DNA of 39,522 bases from Stenotrophomonas maltophilia (GCA_002387845.1 DGLB01000081.1:1-39522); one strand, 5' to 3'. Numbered from the stretch's first letter, positions 15,212-24,059 are shown. The notes: generated from the sequence alone by a model not told the origin. Numbers and translations: made by a program.

Positions 15212-15506
15212 CGCATGCGCTTGTCGCATCCAACCCGGTCGCGCCGACCTCACCCCTGCGCACCTTGTGCTCCACGTCACACATCACAGCTTCCGCTGCC
15301 GACAAAAACCCTACAAGGACCGCGCCGCATGCGTCATGACATTCGGTGTCAGATGTCGATCACGGTATAAAAATTGAAGCGTCAGATTTCGGGCGTCACG
15401 ATCAACCCGCATGCACACCGTCCCGCCAAAATGCGCAACCGTTGCGCACCGGTTGTTCGCGCGAATCCGGCAGCGGACACGCTTGGCGTGTCCCTACGCG
15501 AGTCAG
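15212..15506. other. Gene-free stretch between the lipoprotein gene and pdeM
   Basis: About 295 bases with no convincing coding sequence. It holds an AT-rich patch (TATAAAAATTG at 15365-15375) preceded by a short inverted repeat GACAT/ATGTC, and one inverted SMAG copy near pdeM. A small RNA from this patch is conceivable but there is no direct sign of one. Confidence 0.5.
15475..15497 (-). repeat. SMAG repeat, inverted orientation
   Basis: On the minus strand GTAG is followed by GGACACGC/GCGTGTCC around CAA. The arms are a perfect 8-bp match. It lies 9 bases past the pdeM stop and probably forms a hairpin at the 3' end of the repair-operon mRNA. Confidence 0.8.
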
Positions 15507-16154
15507 TCACCGCACAACCGGCAGTGCAATCGCCTCGTCCTCCACGCACGCCACCAATTGCTCACCCGGTGCCAACACCGGCGCAATCCCCGCCGTGAAC
15601 CGCGAATACGCCGGCAGCACCGTCAATCCTTCCCGCAACCAGAACGCCGGCCAGCGCCGTTGCATCCCCGGCAGCTTCGCCAACGGATGCAGATGCCCGC
15701 ACAGCACATGCAATGACCGATGCGGCTCCGGATCATGCCGCAATAAAAACGGCCCCACCGCCATCTGTGCCCCCAACAGCTCGATTCCCAGGTCCGCCTT
15801 CGGCAATGCCCGGTCGTGGTTGCCCACCAGCGCCCCGATCTCCAACGCTGCCTGCTGCTCCCGCCAACCCTGCCACTGCCGGTACCACGCCGCCCGATGC
15901 GCCGGTCCGTGCAGCACATCGCCCAGAATCCACAACGCACGCACCGGTCGCGCCGCCACCAGCCGCGTCAGCCGCGCCATGTCGTCGCCCGTGCCGCCGC
16001 TCGGCAACCCGATGCCCGCTCGCCGGAACACGTCCGCCTTGCCCAGATGCAGGTCCGCGATCATCAGCGTCTCGCGCGCGGGCCAGTACAGTGCCCGCCC
16101 GCCCAGCAGCTGCACCGTTTCTCCCGCCAGCGTCACCGTCACCTCATCGTGCAT
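15507..16154 (-). CDS. pdeM: Ligase-associated metallophosphoesterase PdeM
   Basis: A 215-residue calcineurin-like phosphoesterase, the last gene of the ligase-associated DNA repair cassette. The metal-ligand motifs are in order: MIADLHLGK, LGDVLHG, GNHDR and CGHLHP. Family members are small nucleases/phosphodiesterases that travel with an Lhr-type helicase, a beta-lactamase-fold exonuclease and an ATP-dependent ligase. The start overlaps the end of the helicase gene by 11 bases. Confidence 0.93.
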   Translation of the reverse strand: MHDEVTVTLAGETVQLLGGRALYWPARETLMIADLHLGKADVFRRAGIGLPSGGTGDDMARLTRLVAARPVRALWILGDVLHGPAHRAAWYRQWQGWREQQAALEIGALVGNHDRALPKADLGIELLGAQMAVGPFLLRHDPEPHRSLHVLCGHLHPLAKLPGMQRRWPAFWLREGLTVLPAYSRFTAGIAPVLAPGEQLVACVEDEAIALPVVR

Positions 16155-18609
16155 GCCGTGTCTCCAGCTGTTCCGCCGCCCGACGTACCCGCGTTTTCCA
16201 GTCCTCGTTGCTCACCTGGCCGCGCAGCCGCTCCGCCCACAGCGGGAACGACAACGGACCCAGCGTCTCCAGCCGCCGCAGCACCAGCGTACGCCTCTGG
16301 CAGCGCGCCAGCGCGGCAGTCAGCGTCGCCACGTCCAGCTGCGTGTTCAGCACCTCGCGCTCGGCCAGACCCAGCAGGATGTGGTCCGGGTCGTGCTGTC
16401 GCAGCACGTCGTACAGCAACCCCGCTGACGCCTGCAGCTGCCGCAGGCTGCGCGGCGTACGGCCGGGCAGGGCGGGAATCAGCAACCCGGATACCCGTGC
16501 AATGTCGCGGAACTGTCGGCGCGCCAGTTCGCCCAGGTTGAGGCTGGCGCGCAGGTCGTCCAACAGCCCCTCCGGTTGCAGTAACGCCTCCAGCGTGTTC
16601 ACTTCCACGTCGACGGCCACCGCCGGGGCCAGCACGAAGCCGTAATCATTGGCTGCGTAGCCAAAGGTGTTGGCCTTCAGTCGCGTCCACCGCAGCGCCA
16701 TCAGCGCCGCCATGCCCTCATGCGTCTGCCGGCCCGCGAACGGATACACGAACACGAACTGGCCCTCGCGCCGCCGTACCACCTCGATCAGCAGTCGGTC
16801 CGGCCCCGGCAGCGCCGACAGCCGCTGCTGAAGGTCCAGCAGCGGAGCCAGCCAGCGCAGTTCCGGGCTGGCCGGCGACGCCGACAACAGCACCTCCATT
16901 TCCGCGCCCAGCGCCTCGGACATCGGCAGGCGCCCGCCCTGCCAGCGCGGCACCACGCCGTCGCCGCCCTTGGCCAGCTTCACGTAGGCGGTCAGATGCT
17001 CCAGTCGCACCAGCTCCAGCAGACGCCCGCCAAACTGAAAACGATCACCCGGCCGCAGCCGACCGACGAACTGCTCCTCCACCGCCCCCAGCCGCCCGCC
17101 GCGCAGGAACTGCACCTGCACACTGCCGTCGCTGGTGATGGTCCCGATCGACAGCCGATGCCGCAGCGCCACGCGACGGTCGTGCACGCGGTACACGCCG
17201 TCCTCGTCGCGTACGACCTTGTGGAAGTCCGGGTACTGCGCCAGCGCACGGCCGCCCTGCACGATGAAGTCCAGCACGCCGTGCCACTGCGCCTCGTCCA
17301 GCGCAGCGAACGCGTGCGTGCGCCGCACCTGCGCCAACAGCGCATCGGCGGTGAAGCCGCCGCCCAACGCACAGCTCACGCAGTGCTGGGCCAGTACATC
17401 CAGCGACAGCCGCGGCGGGGGCCGCGCTTCGATCACGCCATCCGCCAACGCGTGCCGCGCCGCGGCGTACTCCACCATCTCCAGTGCATGCGAGGGCACG
17501 CAGACGATGTGGCCGGATTCGCCAGGACGGTGCCGCGCACGTCCGGCGCGCTGCACCAGCCGTGCGATGCCCTTGGGGCTGCCGATCTGCAGTACCTGGT
17601 CCACCGCCGGGAAATCCACGCCCAGATCGAGACTGGAGGTCGCCACCACGCAGCGCAGGCGCCCCTCGCGCAGACCCTGTTCCACTTCGCGGCGCAGCGC
17701 CGGGTCCAGCGAGCCGTGGTGCAACGCCAGCGTGTCGAGTGATTCCGGCCACACCGCCGCCAGCGCCTGGTGCCACAGTTCGGCCTGCGCACGGGTGTTG
17801 GTGAACAGCAGGCTGGTGCCTGCGGTGAACAGCCGTTCCTGCACCCGCTGCAGCTGTGCGAGGCCCAGATGCCCGGCCCACGGAAAGCGCTCGCCCTGTG
17901 CCGGCAGCAATGTCTCCACCTGCACCGGGCGCGGTCGCGCCCCCGCCACCATGGGAGCCTCGGGGCGGTCCGGCAGCAGTACCTTGCGTGCTTCCTCCAG
18001 ATTGCCCAGCGTCGCCGACAGGCCCCACACCTGCAGCGTGGGCAGGGCATCGCGCAGACGGCGCAGGTTCAACTGCAGCAGCACGCCGCGCTTGTTGCCG
18101 AGCAGCTCATGCCATTCGTCCACCACCACGCAGCGCAACTGGCGCAGCTTCTCCAGGGTGTCGGGATAACTCAGCAGCAACGCCAGCGATTCGGGCGTGG
18201 TCACCAGCACGTCCACGCGCCCCTCGCGCGCCAGGCGCTTGTCGCGGGCGCTGGCATCGCCGGTGCGCAGGCCCACCTCCCAATCCAGGCCCAACGCGTC
18301 GAGGGGTTCGCGCAGGGCGCGTGCGGTATCGGCGGCCAATGCACGCAACGGCGTGATCCACAGCACCTGCAGCACCGGCACCGGCTTCGTCGCACGGCCG
18401 AGGGTGACGCGCTTGACCGGATCGATCAGGGCCTGCAGCAGCGGGCCGCCGAACATCGCCAGGGTCTTGCCGCTGCCGGTTGGCGTATGCAGCAGGCCGG
18501 ATTCGCCGGCGAGATAATGCCGCCACATCGTTTTCTGGAACGGCAGCGGGGACCAGCCGCGGCTTGCGAACCAGGCGCTCAGCCGCGCCATCGCTTCGCG
18601 TCGCGTCAT
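16144..18609 (-). CDS. Ligase-associated DEXH-box (Lhr-core) helicase
   Basis: An 821-residue superfamily 2 helicase. It has a Walker A (TPTGSGKT), a DExH box (VVVDEWHEL), motif III (LSATLGN) and motif VI (QRAGRARHRPG). A long C-terminal Lhr-type winged-helix and beta region follows. Lhr-core proteins are 3'-to-5' translocases that unwind RNA:DNA and DNA duplexes. The ATG overlaps the ligase stop (ATGA), so exonuclease, ligase and helicase should be made from one mRNA. The length fits Lhr-core rather than the about 1500-residue full Lhr. Confidence 0.95.
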   Translation of the reverse strand: MTRREAMARLSAWFASRGWSPLPFQKTMWRHYLAGESGLLHTPTGSGKTLAMFGGPLLQALIDPVKRVTLGRATKPVPVLQVLWITPLRALAADTARALREPLDALGLDWEVGLRTGDASARDKRLAREGRVDVLVTTPESLALLLSYPDTLEKLRQLRCVVVDEWHELLGNKRGVLLQLNLRRLRDALPTLQVWGLSATLGNLEEARKVLLPDRPEAPMVAGARPRPVQVETLLPAQGERFPWAGHLGLAQLQRVQERLFTAGTSLLFTNTRAQAELWHQALAAVWPESLDTLALHHGSLDPALRREVEQGLREGRLRCVVATSSLDLGVDFPAVDQVLQIGSPKGIARLVQRAGRARHRPGESGHIVCVPSHALEMVEYAAARHALADGVIEARPPPRLSLDVLAQHCVSCALGGGFTADALLAQVRRTHAFAALDEAQWHGVLDFIVQGGRALAQYPDFHKVVRDEDGVYRVHDRRVALRHRLSIGTITSDGSVQVQFLRGGRLGAVEEQFVGRLRPGDRFQFGGRLLELVRLEHLTAYVKLAKGGDGVVPRWQGGRLPMSEALGAEMEVLLSASPASPELRWLAPLLDLQQRLSALPGPDRLLIEVVRRREGQFVFVYPFAGRQTHEGMAALMALRWTRLKANTFGYAANDYGFVLAPAVAVDVEVNTLEALLQPEGLLDDLRASLNLGELARRQFRDIARVSGLLIPALPGRTPRSLRQLQASAGLLYDVLRQHDPDHILLGLAEREVLNTQLDVATLTAALARCQRRTLVLRRLETLGPLSFPLWAERLRGQVSNEDWKTRVRRAAEQLETRHAR

Positions 18610-20210
18610 CGCGCCAGCGCCTGCAGCTGCGCCAGGGTGTCCGCTTCGCGCGCCGGCTTGTCATGGCGCCAGCGCAGAATGCGTGGAAAGCGCACGGCGA
18701 TGCCGGACTTGTGCCGGCTGCTGCGGTTGACCGCTTCGAAGCCCAGTTCAAATACCTGTTCCCCGGGTACGCTGCGTACCGGTCCGAAGCGTTCCAGCGT
18801 GTGCGCGCGTATCCAGCGGTCCAGTGCCAGGATCTCCTTGTCGTCCAGCCCCGAGTACGCCTTGGCCACCGGTACCAGACGGTCACCATCCCACACCGCG
18901 AACGTGTAGTCGGTGTACAGCGTGCTGCGACGGCCATGGCCAGCTTGCGCGTAGATCAATACCGCATCGATGGTCAGCGGTTCGACTTTCCACTTCCACC
19001 AGTCGCCGCGTCGGCGACCGCTCTGGTAGGCGGAATTTTCCCGCTTCAGCATCAGACCTTCGACGCCGCGCTCGCGGGCCTCGGCACGCTGCGCGGTGGC
19101 CTGTTCCCAACTGTCGGCCGTTACCGCAGGCGACAGCGCGATGCGTTGATCCTGAAGGGCATCCAGCAAGGTCATCAGCTGTTGGCGTCGCTGCCGCAGC
19201 GGTTGCGTGCGCAGGTCCTGTCCGTCAAGCTCCAGCAGGTCGTAGGCGAGCACGCGTACGGGCGTGTCGCGCAAGGTCTTCGGGCCGGGCTTGCGGCGCT
19301 GGATGCGGGTCTGCAGCGCGGTGAAGGGCAGCGGTTGCGTATCTGCATCGCGCCATCCGAGTAGTTCGCCATCGATCACCGTGCCATCAGGCAGGGCCAT
19401 GGCGGCCTGTTCAATCTCTGGAAACCGACCATCCAGGCGTTCTTCGCCGCGCGACCACAAGGCGACCTCGCCTTTGCGCTTGAGCAGTTGCAGGCGGATG
19501 CCATCCCACTTCCACTCCAGCACCCAGTCCTGTACCGGGCCCAGCGTGTCCGGCAAGGCTTCCAGCGGCGAGGCCAGGAAGAATGGGTAGGGCTGCTGGC
19601 GGTCCTGCGGCAGTTCCTCCGCTGTCAGCAAGGTGGACAGCAGGCCGGGGGAGGGCACCCAGTCGCCGAGCATGCGTTGGGCAATGCGCGCGATATCAAG
19701 CCCTGAAAGCTCGGCCAATGCCTGCTGCACGAGGCGTTGCGAGACCCCGACGCGCAGTGCGCCGGTGAGCAGTTTGTTGAAGACGAATCGCTCAGCGGCG
19801 GGCAGGCGCGTCCAGCCTGTCATCACCGCGGTGCGACGTACATCCTCGGGCTGGTTGGCCACGCTGAGCAGATGCTGCTCGATCCATTCGGCCAGCGGGC
19901 GGTCCGCGGCCGGCTGGATCGGGTCATCCAGCAACAACGTCAGGGTTTCGGCCAGATCACCCACCTGGTCGTAGCTGTCGCTGACCAGCCACGGCGGCAG
20001 GCCCGACGCTTCGCTGATCCACGCGCGCAGCTCAGTGCTCGAGGCGATGCGGCGGCGTGCGCCGCCGACCTTGCCGCCACTCAGCAGATACAACGCCCAT
20101 GCCGCGTCGTGTGGACGCGCCCTGCGGAAGTAGTCGAGCAGCGCGGCGCGCTTGTCCAGCGTGGCGGTGCTGCGGTCCAGCCGCTGGTAGAGCGCGGCAA
20201 ACGCCTTCAT
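18606..20210 (-). CDS. ATP-dependent DNA ligase (ligase-associated repair cassette)
   Basis: Seals DNA nicks using ATP, separate from the essential NAD-dependent LigA. The 534-residue product has a helical N-terminal DNA-binding domain. The adenylation motif is LEWKWDGIRLQ, with the Lys nucleophile in KWDG. Motif III-type DGELLGW, motif IV EGLMLKRE and motif V WWKWK follow, and then an OB-fold C-terminus. The ATG at 20210 overlaps the exonuclease stop by 4 bases; the reading frame continues upstream inside that gene but is only a shadow there. Confidence 0.95.
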   Translation of the reverse strand: MKAFAALYQRLDRSTATLDKRAALLDYFRRARPHDAAWALYLLSGGKVGGARRRIASSTELRAWISEASGLPPWLVSDSYDQVGDLAETLTLLLDDPIQPAADRPLAEWIEQHLLSVANQPEDVRRTAVMTGWTRLPAAERFVFNKLLTGALRVGVSQRLVQQALAELSGLDIARIAQRMLGDWVPSPGLLSTLLTAEELPQDRQQPYPFFLASPLEALPDTLGPVQDWVLEWKWDGIRLQLLKRKGEVALWSRGEERLDGRFPEIEQAAMALPDGTVIDGELLGWRDADTQPLPFTALQTRIQRRKPGPKTLRDTPVRVLAYDLLELDGQDLRTQPLRQRRQQLMTLLDALQDQRIALSPAVTADSWEQATAQRAEARERGVEGLMLKRENSAYQSGRRRGDWWKWKVEPLTIDAVLIYAQAGHGRRSTLYTDYTFAVWDGDRLVPVAKAYSGLDDKEILALDRWIRAHTLERFGPVRSVPGEQVFELGFEAVNRSSRHKSGIAVRFPRILRWRHDKPAREADTLAQLQALAR

Positions 20211-21214
20211 TCCTCGTTCCCGAAATCGGTGCGGAAGGTCTCCGCTGCCACCCCTCGCTCGCGCAGGTAGGGCACCAGCGCATCGGTATTGCCATGCGTG
20301 GCGATCACGCGCGTCGCGCCGGTCTGTTCGATGGTGCGCAGCAGCGCCGGCCAGTCGGCATGGTCGGAGACCACGAAGCCGCGATCGACATTGCGTCGAC
20401 GTCGATTGCCACGCAGCTGCATCCATCCGGATGCGAATCCCAGCTGATGGCGACCAAAGCGGCGCAGCCAGGTCGTGCCCGCGGCCGAAGGCGGGGCCAG
20501 AATCAATCTGCCGGCCGCATCCGGAGCACGCCCCTGCTCGGCAACCGTGTCGCTTGCCAGCATGCGTACGCCCGCCTCGCGGTACACCTCCACGCCGTTG
20601 GCAATCGCGCCATGCAGCCATGCCGGTTGATCGTCCAGCGGCCATAGTTCGGCCAGCACGCGCTGCGCCTTGCCCAGTGCGTAGCACAGCAGGATGGCGG
20701 CTTCGCCGCGTTGTGCGCACTCGCGCCGCCAGGCGACGATGTCAGCGGCCACCTCGGACGTGTCCTGCCAACGGTACACCGGCAATGCGAAGGTGGCTTC
20801 GGTGATGAAGGTGTCGCAGCGCACGACCTCGAAGGGCGCGCAGGTCGGGTCAGGTTGGCGCTTGTAGTCGCCGGACGCCACCCACACCTGATGGCCATCG
20901 TCGATCCGTACCTGTGCCGAACCCAGCACATGCCCGGCAGGGTGCAGCGAGACCTGTACCCGGCCCAGGGTGAACGGTTCGCCGTACGCGTGCGCCCGCA
21001 GCGGAACCTCACCCAGTCGCCAGCGCAGGATCGGCACGCTGTCCTGGCTGCAGTGATAGAAACCCATCCCGCTGCGTGCGTGGTCGCCATGACCGTGGGT
21101 GATGACCGCGCGCGGCACCGGCCGCCACGGGTCGATATGGAAGTCGCCGGCCGGACAGTACAGGCCTTCCGGACGCAGTACCACCAGATCGTCGGGTTCG
21201 CCGCTTGCACTCAT
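20207..21214 (-). CDS. Ligase-associated DNA exonuclease (metallo-beta-lactamase fold)
   Basis: A 335-residue nuclease of the metallo-beta-lactamase/beta-CASP superfamily and first gene of the four-gene repair operon. The metal-binding motif is THGHGDHA (about residues 42-49). Later motifs are HPAGHVLGS and ASGDYK, with VVSDHADW and THGN in the beta-CASP part. Relatives in Pseudomonas putida form the same Exo-Lig-Lhr-MPE cluster. The ATG at 21214 was chosen because MSASGEPDDLVVLRPEGLYC matches the family start; the ribosome site is weak. Confidence 0.93.
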   Translation of the reverse strand: MSASGEPDDLVVLRPEGLYCPAGDFHIDPWRPVPRAVITHGHGDHARSGMGFYHCSQDSVPILRWRLGEVPLRAHAYGEPFTLGRVQVSLHPAGHVLGSAQVRIDDGHQVWVASGDYKRQPDPTCAPFEVVRCDTFITEATFALPVYRWQDTSEVAADIVAWRRECAQRGEAAILLCYALGKAQRVLAELWPLDDQPAWLHGAIANGVEVYREAGVRMLASDTVAEQGRAPDAAGRLILAPPSAAGTTWLRRFGRHQLGFASGWMQLRGNRRRRNVDRGFVVSDHADWPALLRTIEQTGATRVIATHGNTDALVPYLRERGVAAETFRTDFGNEE

Positions 21215-21336
21215 GCACGCACTCTGACCGTGTTGCCGTGCACAAGATGAGAACCCACATCGACGCACGCATCATCCGGCAGGCATGGCTGAACAGCCTG
21301 CGCCGCCGCGATGCGGCAGAATCAGCAGCCACTGCC

Positions 21337-21342
21337 AGGAGG
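21337..21342 (+). promoter_or_regulatory. Strong Shine-Dalgarno fixing the aidB start
   Basis: AGGAGG lies 10 bases before the ATG at 21353. Another ATG at 21345 is out of frame, so 21353 is the best start. Confidence 0.6.
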
Positions 21343-21352
21343 CCATGCGCTC

Positions 21353-22981
21353 ATGTCTGAATCGTCCGCATTCGATACCCATCATGTCGACAACCAGCCG
21401 CCGCCGTTCGGCGGTCGCAACCTGTGGGCCGACGACGTGGCGCTGTCCGACGCGGTGCAGCGCGAAGGTGGCGCGGCCTTCGTGCCGCAGCTGCAACAGT
21501 ACGCCGGGTTGGCGGGTGACAACCTGTATCGACTGGGCTTCGATGCCAACCGCGACCGGCCGCGCCTGCGTACCCACGACGCACAAGGTCACCGTATCGA
21601 CGTGGTCGAGTTTCACCCGGCGTACCACCAGCTGATGGAAGCGGCCAAGCGGCATGGCGTGGCCGGTCTGTCCTGGCACGATGCCCGGCCGGGCGCGCAT
21701 GTGGCGCGCGCGGCCCTGAGCTACCTGCATCATCAGGCAGAAGCCGGCACCAGTTGTCCGCTGACCATGACACACGCGGCCGTGGCGGTGTTGCGGCAGT
21801 ACCCCGCACTGGCCGAATGGGCGGCCAAGGCAGCCGCGCCGCATTACGATCCGCGCGATGTACCCATCGCCGACAAGAGCGGCATCACCCTGGGCATGGG
21901 CATGACCGAGAAGCAGGGCGGTTCAGACGTGCGCAGCAACGCCACGCGCGCCGAGTTGCAGGCAGACGGCAGCTACGCCCTGGTCGGGCACAAGTGGTTT
22001 TTTTCCGCGCCGATGTCCGATGGGTTCCTGGTGCTTGCGCAGGCCACCGGTGGGCTCACCTGTTTCCTGATGCCACGGCGCCTGGCGGATGGCAACCGCA
22101 ATGCATTCCGGCTGATGCGCTTGAAGGACAAGCTGGGCGACTGGTCCAACGCGTCCAGCGAGGTCGAGTTCTGTGGTGCATGGGCGCAGCGGGTCGGCGA
22201 GGAGGGGCGCGGCGTGGCCACCATCATCGGCATGGTGATGTTGACCCGGCTGGACTGCATGCTCGGTGCCGCCGCGGAAATGCGCATGGCACTGGCGCAG
22301 GCGCTGCATCATGCGCGTCACCGGCACAGTTTTGGCCAGCGCCTGTGCGACCACCCGCTGATGGCCAATGTGTTGGCCGACCTGGCGCTGGAATCGGAAG
22401 CGGCCACCAGTTTCGCCCTGCGCGTGGCACGCGCCGTTGATCAGTCCGCGCACGATCCACAGCAGGCCGCCTTCGCGCGCATTGCCACCGCCGTCGGCAA
22501 GTACTGGGTGTGCAAGCGTGCGGCGGTGTTCGTCAATGAAGCGCAGGAGTGCCTGGGGGGTGCCGGCTATGTGGAGGAATCCATGCTGCCGCGCCTGTAC
22601 CGCCAGGCACCGCTCAACTCCATCTGGGAAGGCAGTGGCAACATCCAGTGCCTGGACGTGCTGCGCGCGCTGGGGCGCGAACCGCAGGCGCTGGTGGCGG
22701 TGGAGGACGAACTGGACAGTGCGCAGGGACGCGATGCCCGTTATGACACGTCGCTGCAGTGGTTGCGTGCGCAGCTCGCGCAGGTGCCCGCGGAAAGTCA
22801 GGCCAGGGTGATCTGCGAACGCCTGGCGCTGCAGTTGCAGGCTGCGGTGCTGCTGCGTGCACAAAGCCCGGTGGCGGCGGCCTTCGTGCGCTCGCGCCTG
22901 GGTGGTGAGCATGGATTGGCGTTCGGGACGCTGCCTGGGGACATCGACTGCGCCGCGATCATGCAGCGGGCCTTGCCCTGA
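21353..22981 (+). CDS. aidB: AidB-type acyl-CoA dehydrogenase (DNA alkylation response)
   Basis: An FAD flavoprotein of the acyl-CoA dehydrogenase superfamily. E. coli AidB is part of the adaptive response and binds DNA; its isovaleryl-CoA dehydrogenase activity is weak. The 542 residues match the 541 of E. coli, and long blocks agree: MGMTEKQGGSDV, LVGHKWFFS, LKDKLG and NSIWEGSGN. It is divergent from the ligase-associated operon across 138 bases, which strengthens the repair link. By eye I see no Ada-type or LexA-type box there. A purely catabolic acyl-CoA dehydrogenase is the alternative, but the N-terminus is AidB-like. Confidence 0.92.
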   Translation: MSESSAFDTHHVDNQPPPFGGRNLWADDVALSDAVQREGGAAFVPQLQQYAGLAGDNLYRLGFDANRDRPRLRTHDAQGHRIDVVEFHPAYHQLMEAAKRHGVAGLSWHDARPGAHVARAALSYLHHQAEAGTSCPLTMTHAAVAVLRQYPALAEWAAKAAAPHYDPRDVPIADKSGITLGMGMTEKQGGSDVRSNATRAELQADGSYALVGHKWFFSAPMSDGFLVLAQATGGLTCFLMPRRLADGNRNAFRLMRLKDKLGDWSNASSEVEFCGAWAQRVGEEGRGVATIIGMVMLTRLDCMLGAAAEMRMALAQALHHARHRHSFGQRLCDHPLMANVLADLALESEAATSFALRVARAVDQSAHDPQQAAFARIATAVGKYWVCKRAAVFVNEAQECLGGAGYVEESMLPRLYRQAPLNSIWEGSGNIQCLDVLRALGREPQALVAVEDELDSAQGRDARYDTSLQWLRAQLAQVPAESQARVICERLALQLQAAVLLRAQSPVAAAFVRSRLGGEHGLAFGTLPGDIDCAAIMQRALP

Positions 22982-23000
22982 ACCCGCAGTGACATCACAG

Positions 23001-23029
23001 CGTGGAGCCACGCCCTGCGTGGCTCCACG
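23001..23029. terminator. 13-bp perfect hairpin between convergent aidB and lipoprotein genes
   Basis: CGTGGAGCCACGC and its exact complement surround CCT. It looks like a SMAG element whose GTAG head has become GTGG and is mirrored at the far end. It lies in the tail-to-tail gap and could stop transcription from both sides, though neither strand has a U-tract. Confidence 0.6.
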
Positions 23030-23040
23030 TACGCTCGAGA

Positions 23041-23445
23041 TCAGCGCTTGGCTTCGTCGGCGTTCTTCTGGGCATCGTCAGCCACGTCGCGCGCCTTGTC
23101 GGCGACCTTCTGGGCGGCGGTGGCAGTCGCGTCGCTGGCGTGGGCGGCCGCGTCCTTGGCGGCGTCCTTCGCTTCCGTTGCGGCTTCGGAGGTGGCCGCG
23201 GCAGCACGGTCGAGCGCCGGCTGCACGTCCGCAGCGGCCTGTTGCGACGCAGCGGCGGCTTCGTCAGCGGCATTGCGGGTCGAGGCCGCGGCCTGGTCCA
23301 CGGCCTCGCGTGCGGCGACCGCTGCACTATCGGCGGCCTGGGCAGCATCGTCGCGGGCCTGTTCGGCTTCCGGGCCCTTGCACGCAGCCAGCGCCAGCAG
23401 CAGGGAGGCGGCCAGCAGGGTCGGGGTGATCGAGCGGAGGTTCAT
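23041..23445 (-). CDS. Ala-rich coiled-coil lipoprotein
   Basis: A 134-residue lipoprotein with the lipobox LAAC ending the signal sequence (MNLRSITPTLLAASLLLALAAC). The mature part is a long Ala/Asp/Lys-rich helix without Pro after its first third, ending DEAKR. Such proteins form rods or coiled coils in the periplasm, like Lpp-type or YtxH/late-embryogenesis-like repeats. The exact role is unknown. The ATG at 23445 has AGGTG upstream; an ATG at 23463 lacks a ribosome site. The next gene on the strand codes for a similar protein, suggesting a diverged duplicate. Confidence 0.8.
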   Translation of the reverse strand: MNLRSITPTLLAASLLLALAACKGPEAEQARDDAAQAADSAAVAAREAVDQAAASTRNAADEAAAASQQAAADVQPALDRAAAATSEAATEAKDAAKDAAAHASDATATAAQKVADKARDVADDAQKNADEAKR

Positions 23446-23534
23446 GGCGCGCACCTGTTTCATCGGAGGGGAGGGAAAGCCTATTCATCCCCCTGTGAAG
23501 GCGCGGTGGGTGCAGGTGCCGGCACACTGCGGGC

Positions 23535-23565
23535 AAAGAAAAAGCCGCTGGCGAACCAGCGGCTT
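23535..23565 (-). terminator. Terminator of the upstream Ala-rich lipoprotein gene
   Basis: The perfect 10-bp stem AAGCCGCTGG/CCAGCGGCTT closes on a 4-base loop. On the minus strand it is followed by TTTCTTT. It lies about 30 bases after the stop of the 23594-23935 gene. Confidence 0.8.
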
Positions 23566-23593
23566 CTTCAGACTTGCTTGAAGAAAGAAGTGA

Positions 23594-23935
23594 TTACTTC
23601 TTGGCTTCTTCAGCAGCGTCCTTGGCCTGCTCGGCGGTGCCTTCAGCAGCCTTGGCAGCGTCAGCAGCGGCTTCAGCCGAAGCGTCGGTGGTGGCAGCAG
23701 CAGCGTCGGTAGCCGAGGTAGCGGCAGCGTCAGCAGCGGTGGCGGCAGCGTCAGCAGCGCCCTGGGCAGCGTCGGCGGTGGCGGCGCCAGCAGCAGCGGC
23801 CTGGTCGGCAGCGCCCTGGGCTTCAGCAGCAGCGGCGTCAGCCGAAGCGGCGGCGTCAGCAGCCTGTTCCTGCTTCGAGCAGGCGGTCAGAGCCAGGCCC
23901 AGGGCCATCGCGATCAGCAGCTTGTTGATGCTCAT
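23594..23935 (-). CDS. Ala-rich coiled-coil lipoprotein with 7-residue repeats
   Basis: A 113-residue lipoprotein with a signal sequence ending in lipobox LTAC (Cys19). About 95 residues follow, nearly all Ala, Asp, Thr, Glu, Gln and Lys, as one predicted helix ending EEAKK. Part of the gene is a tandem pair of 21-bp units (23718-23738 and 23739-23759), each encoding seven residues, so it expanded in heptads. The C-terminal Lys recalls Braun lipoprotein, whose last Lys is linked to peptidoglycan; that is only an analogy. It has its own terminator. Confidence 0.8.
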   Translation of the reverse strand: MSINKLLIAMALGLALTACSKQEQAADAAASADAAAAEAQGAADQAAAAGAATADAAQGAADAAATAADAAATSATDAAAATTDASAEAAADAAKAAEGTAEQAKDAAEEAKK

Positions 23936-24059
23936 TAGTGTGAATCCTCGTCGTTAGATTAGGCAACGCGCTATTGCGCGCCCGGCAACATGATGACAAG
24001 CCACGAATGGCTGTCAAGCGATCGCGCATTCATTTTTGCGAAATGCGAGTTAAGTTCAA

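Noticed and set aside
15345..15375. Promoter for a small RNA at the TATAAA patch
   Set aside because: No acceptable -35, no downstream terminator and no recognisable RNA; mentioned only as a gap feature.
15346..16645. Several plus-strand frames opposite pdeM and the helicase
   Set aside because: Pro/Arg/Ser-rich shadow translations opposite conserved enzymes.
21215..21352. LexA or Ada operator in the repair divergent region
   Set aside because: Reading both strands I found only short GC-rich hairpins and no match to known SOS or Ada boxes.
23989..24017. Minus-strand TTGACA as promoter of the Ala-rich lipoprotein
   Set aside because: The -35 is perfect, but the sequence 17 bp on (ATCATG) is a very poor -10, so I did not list it.
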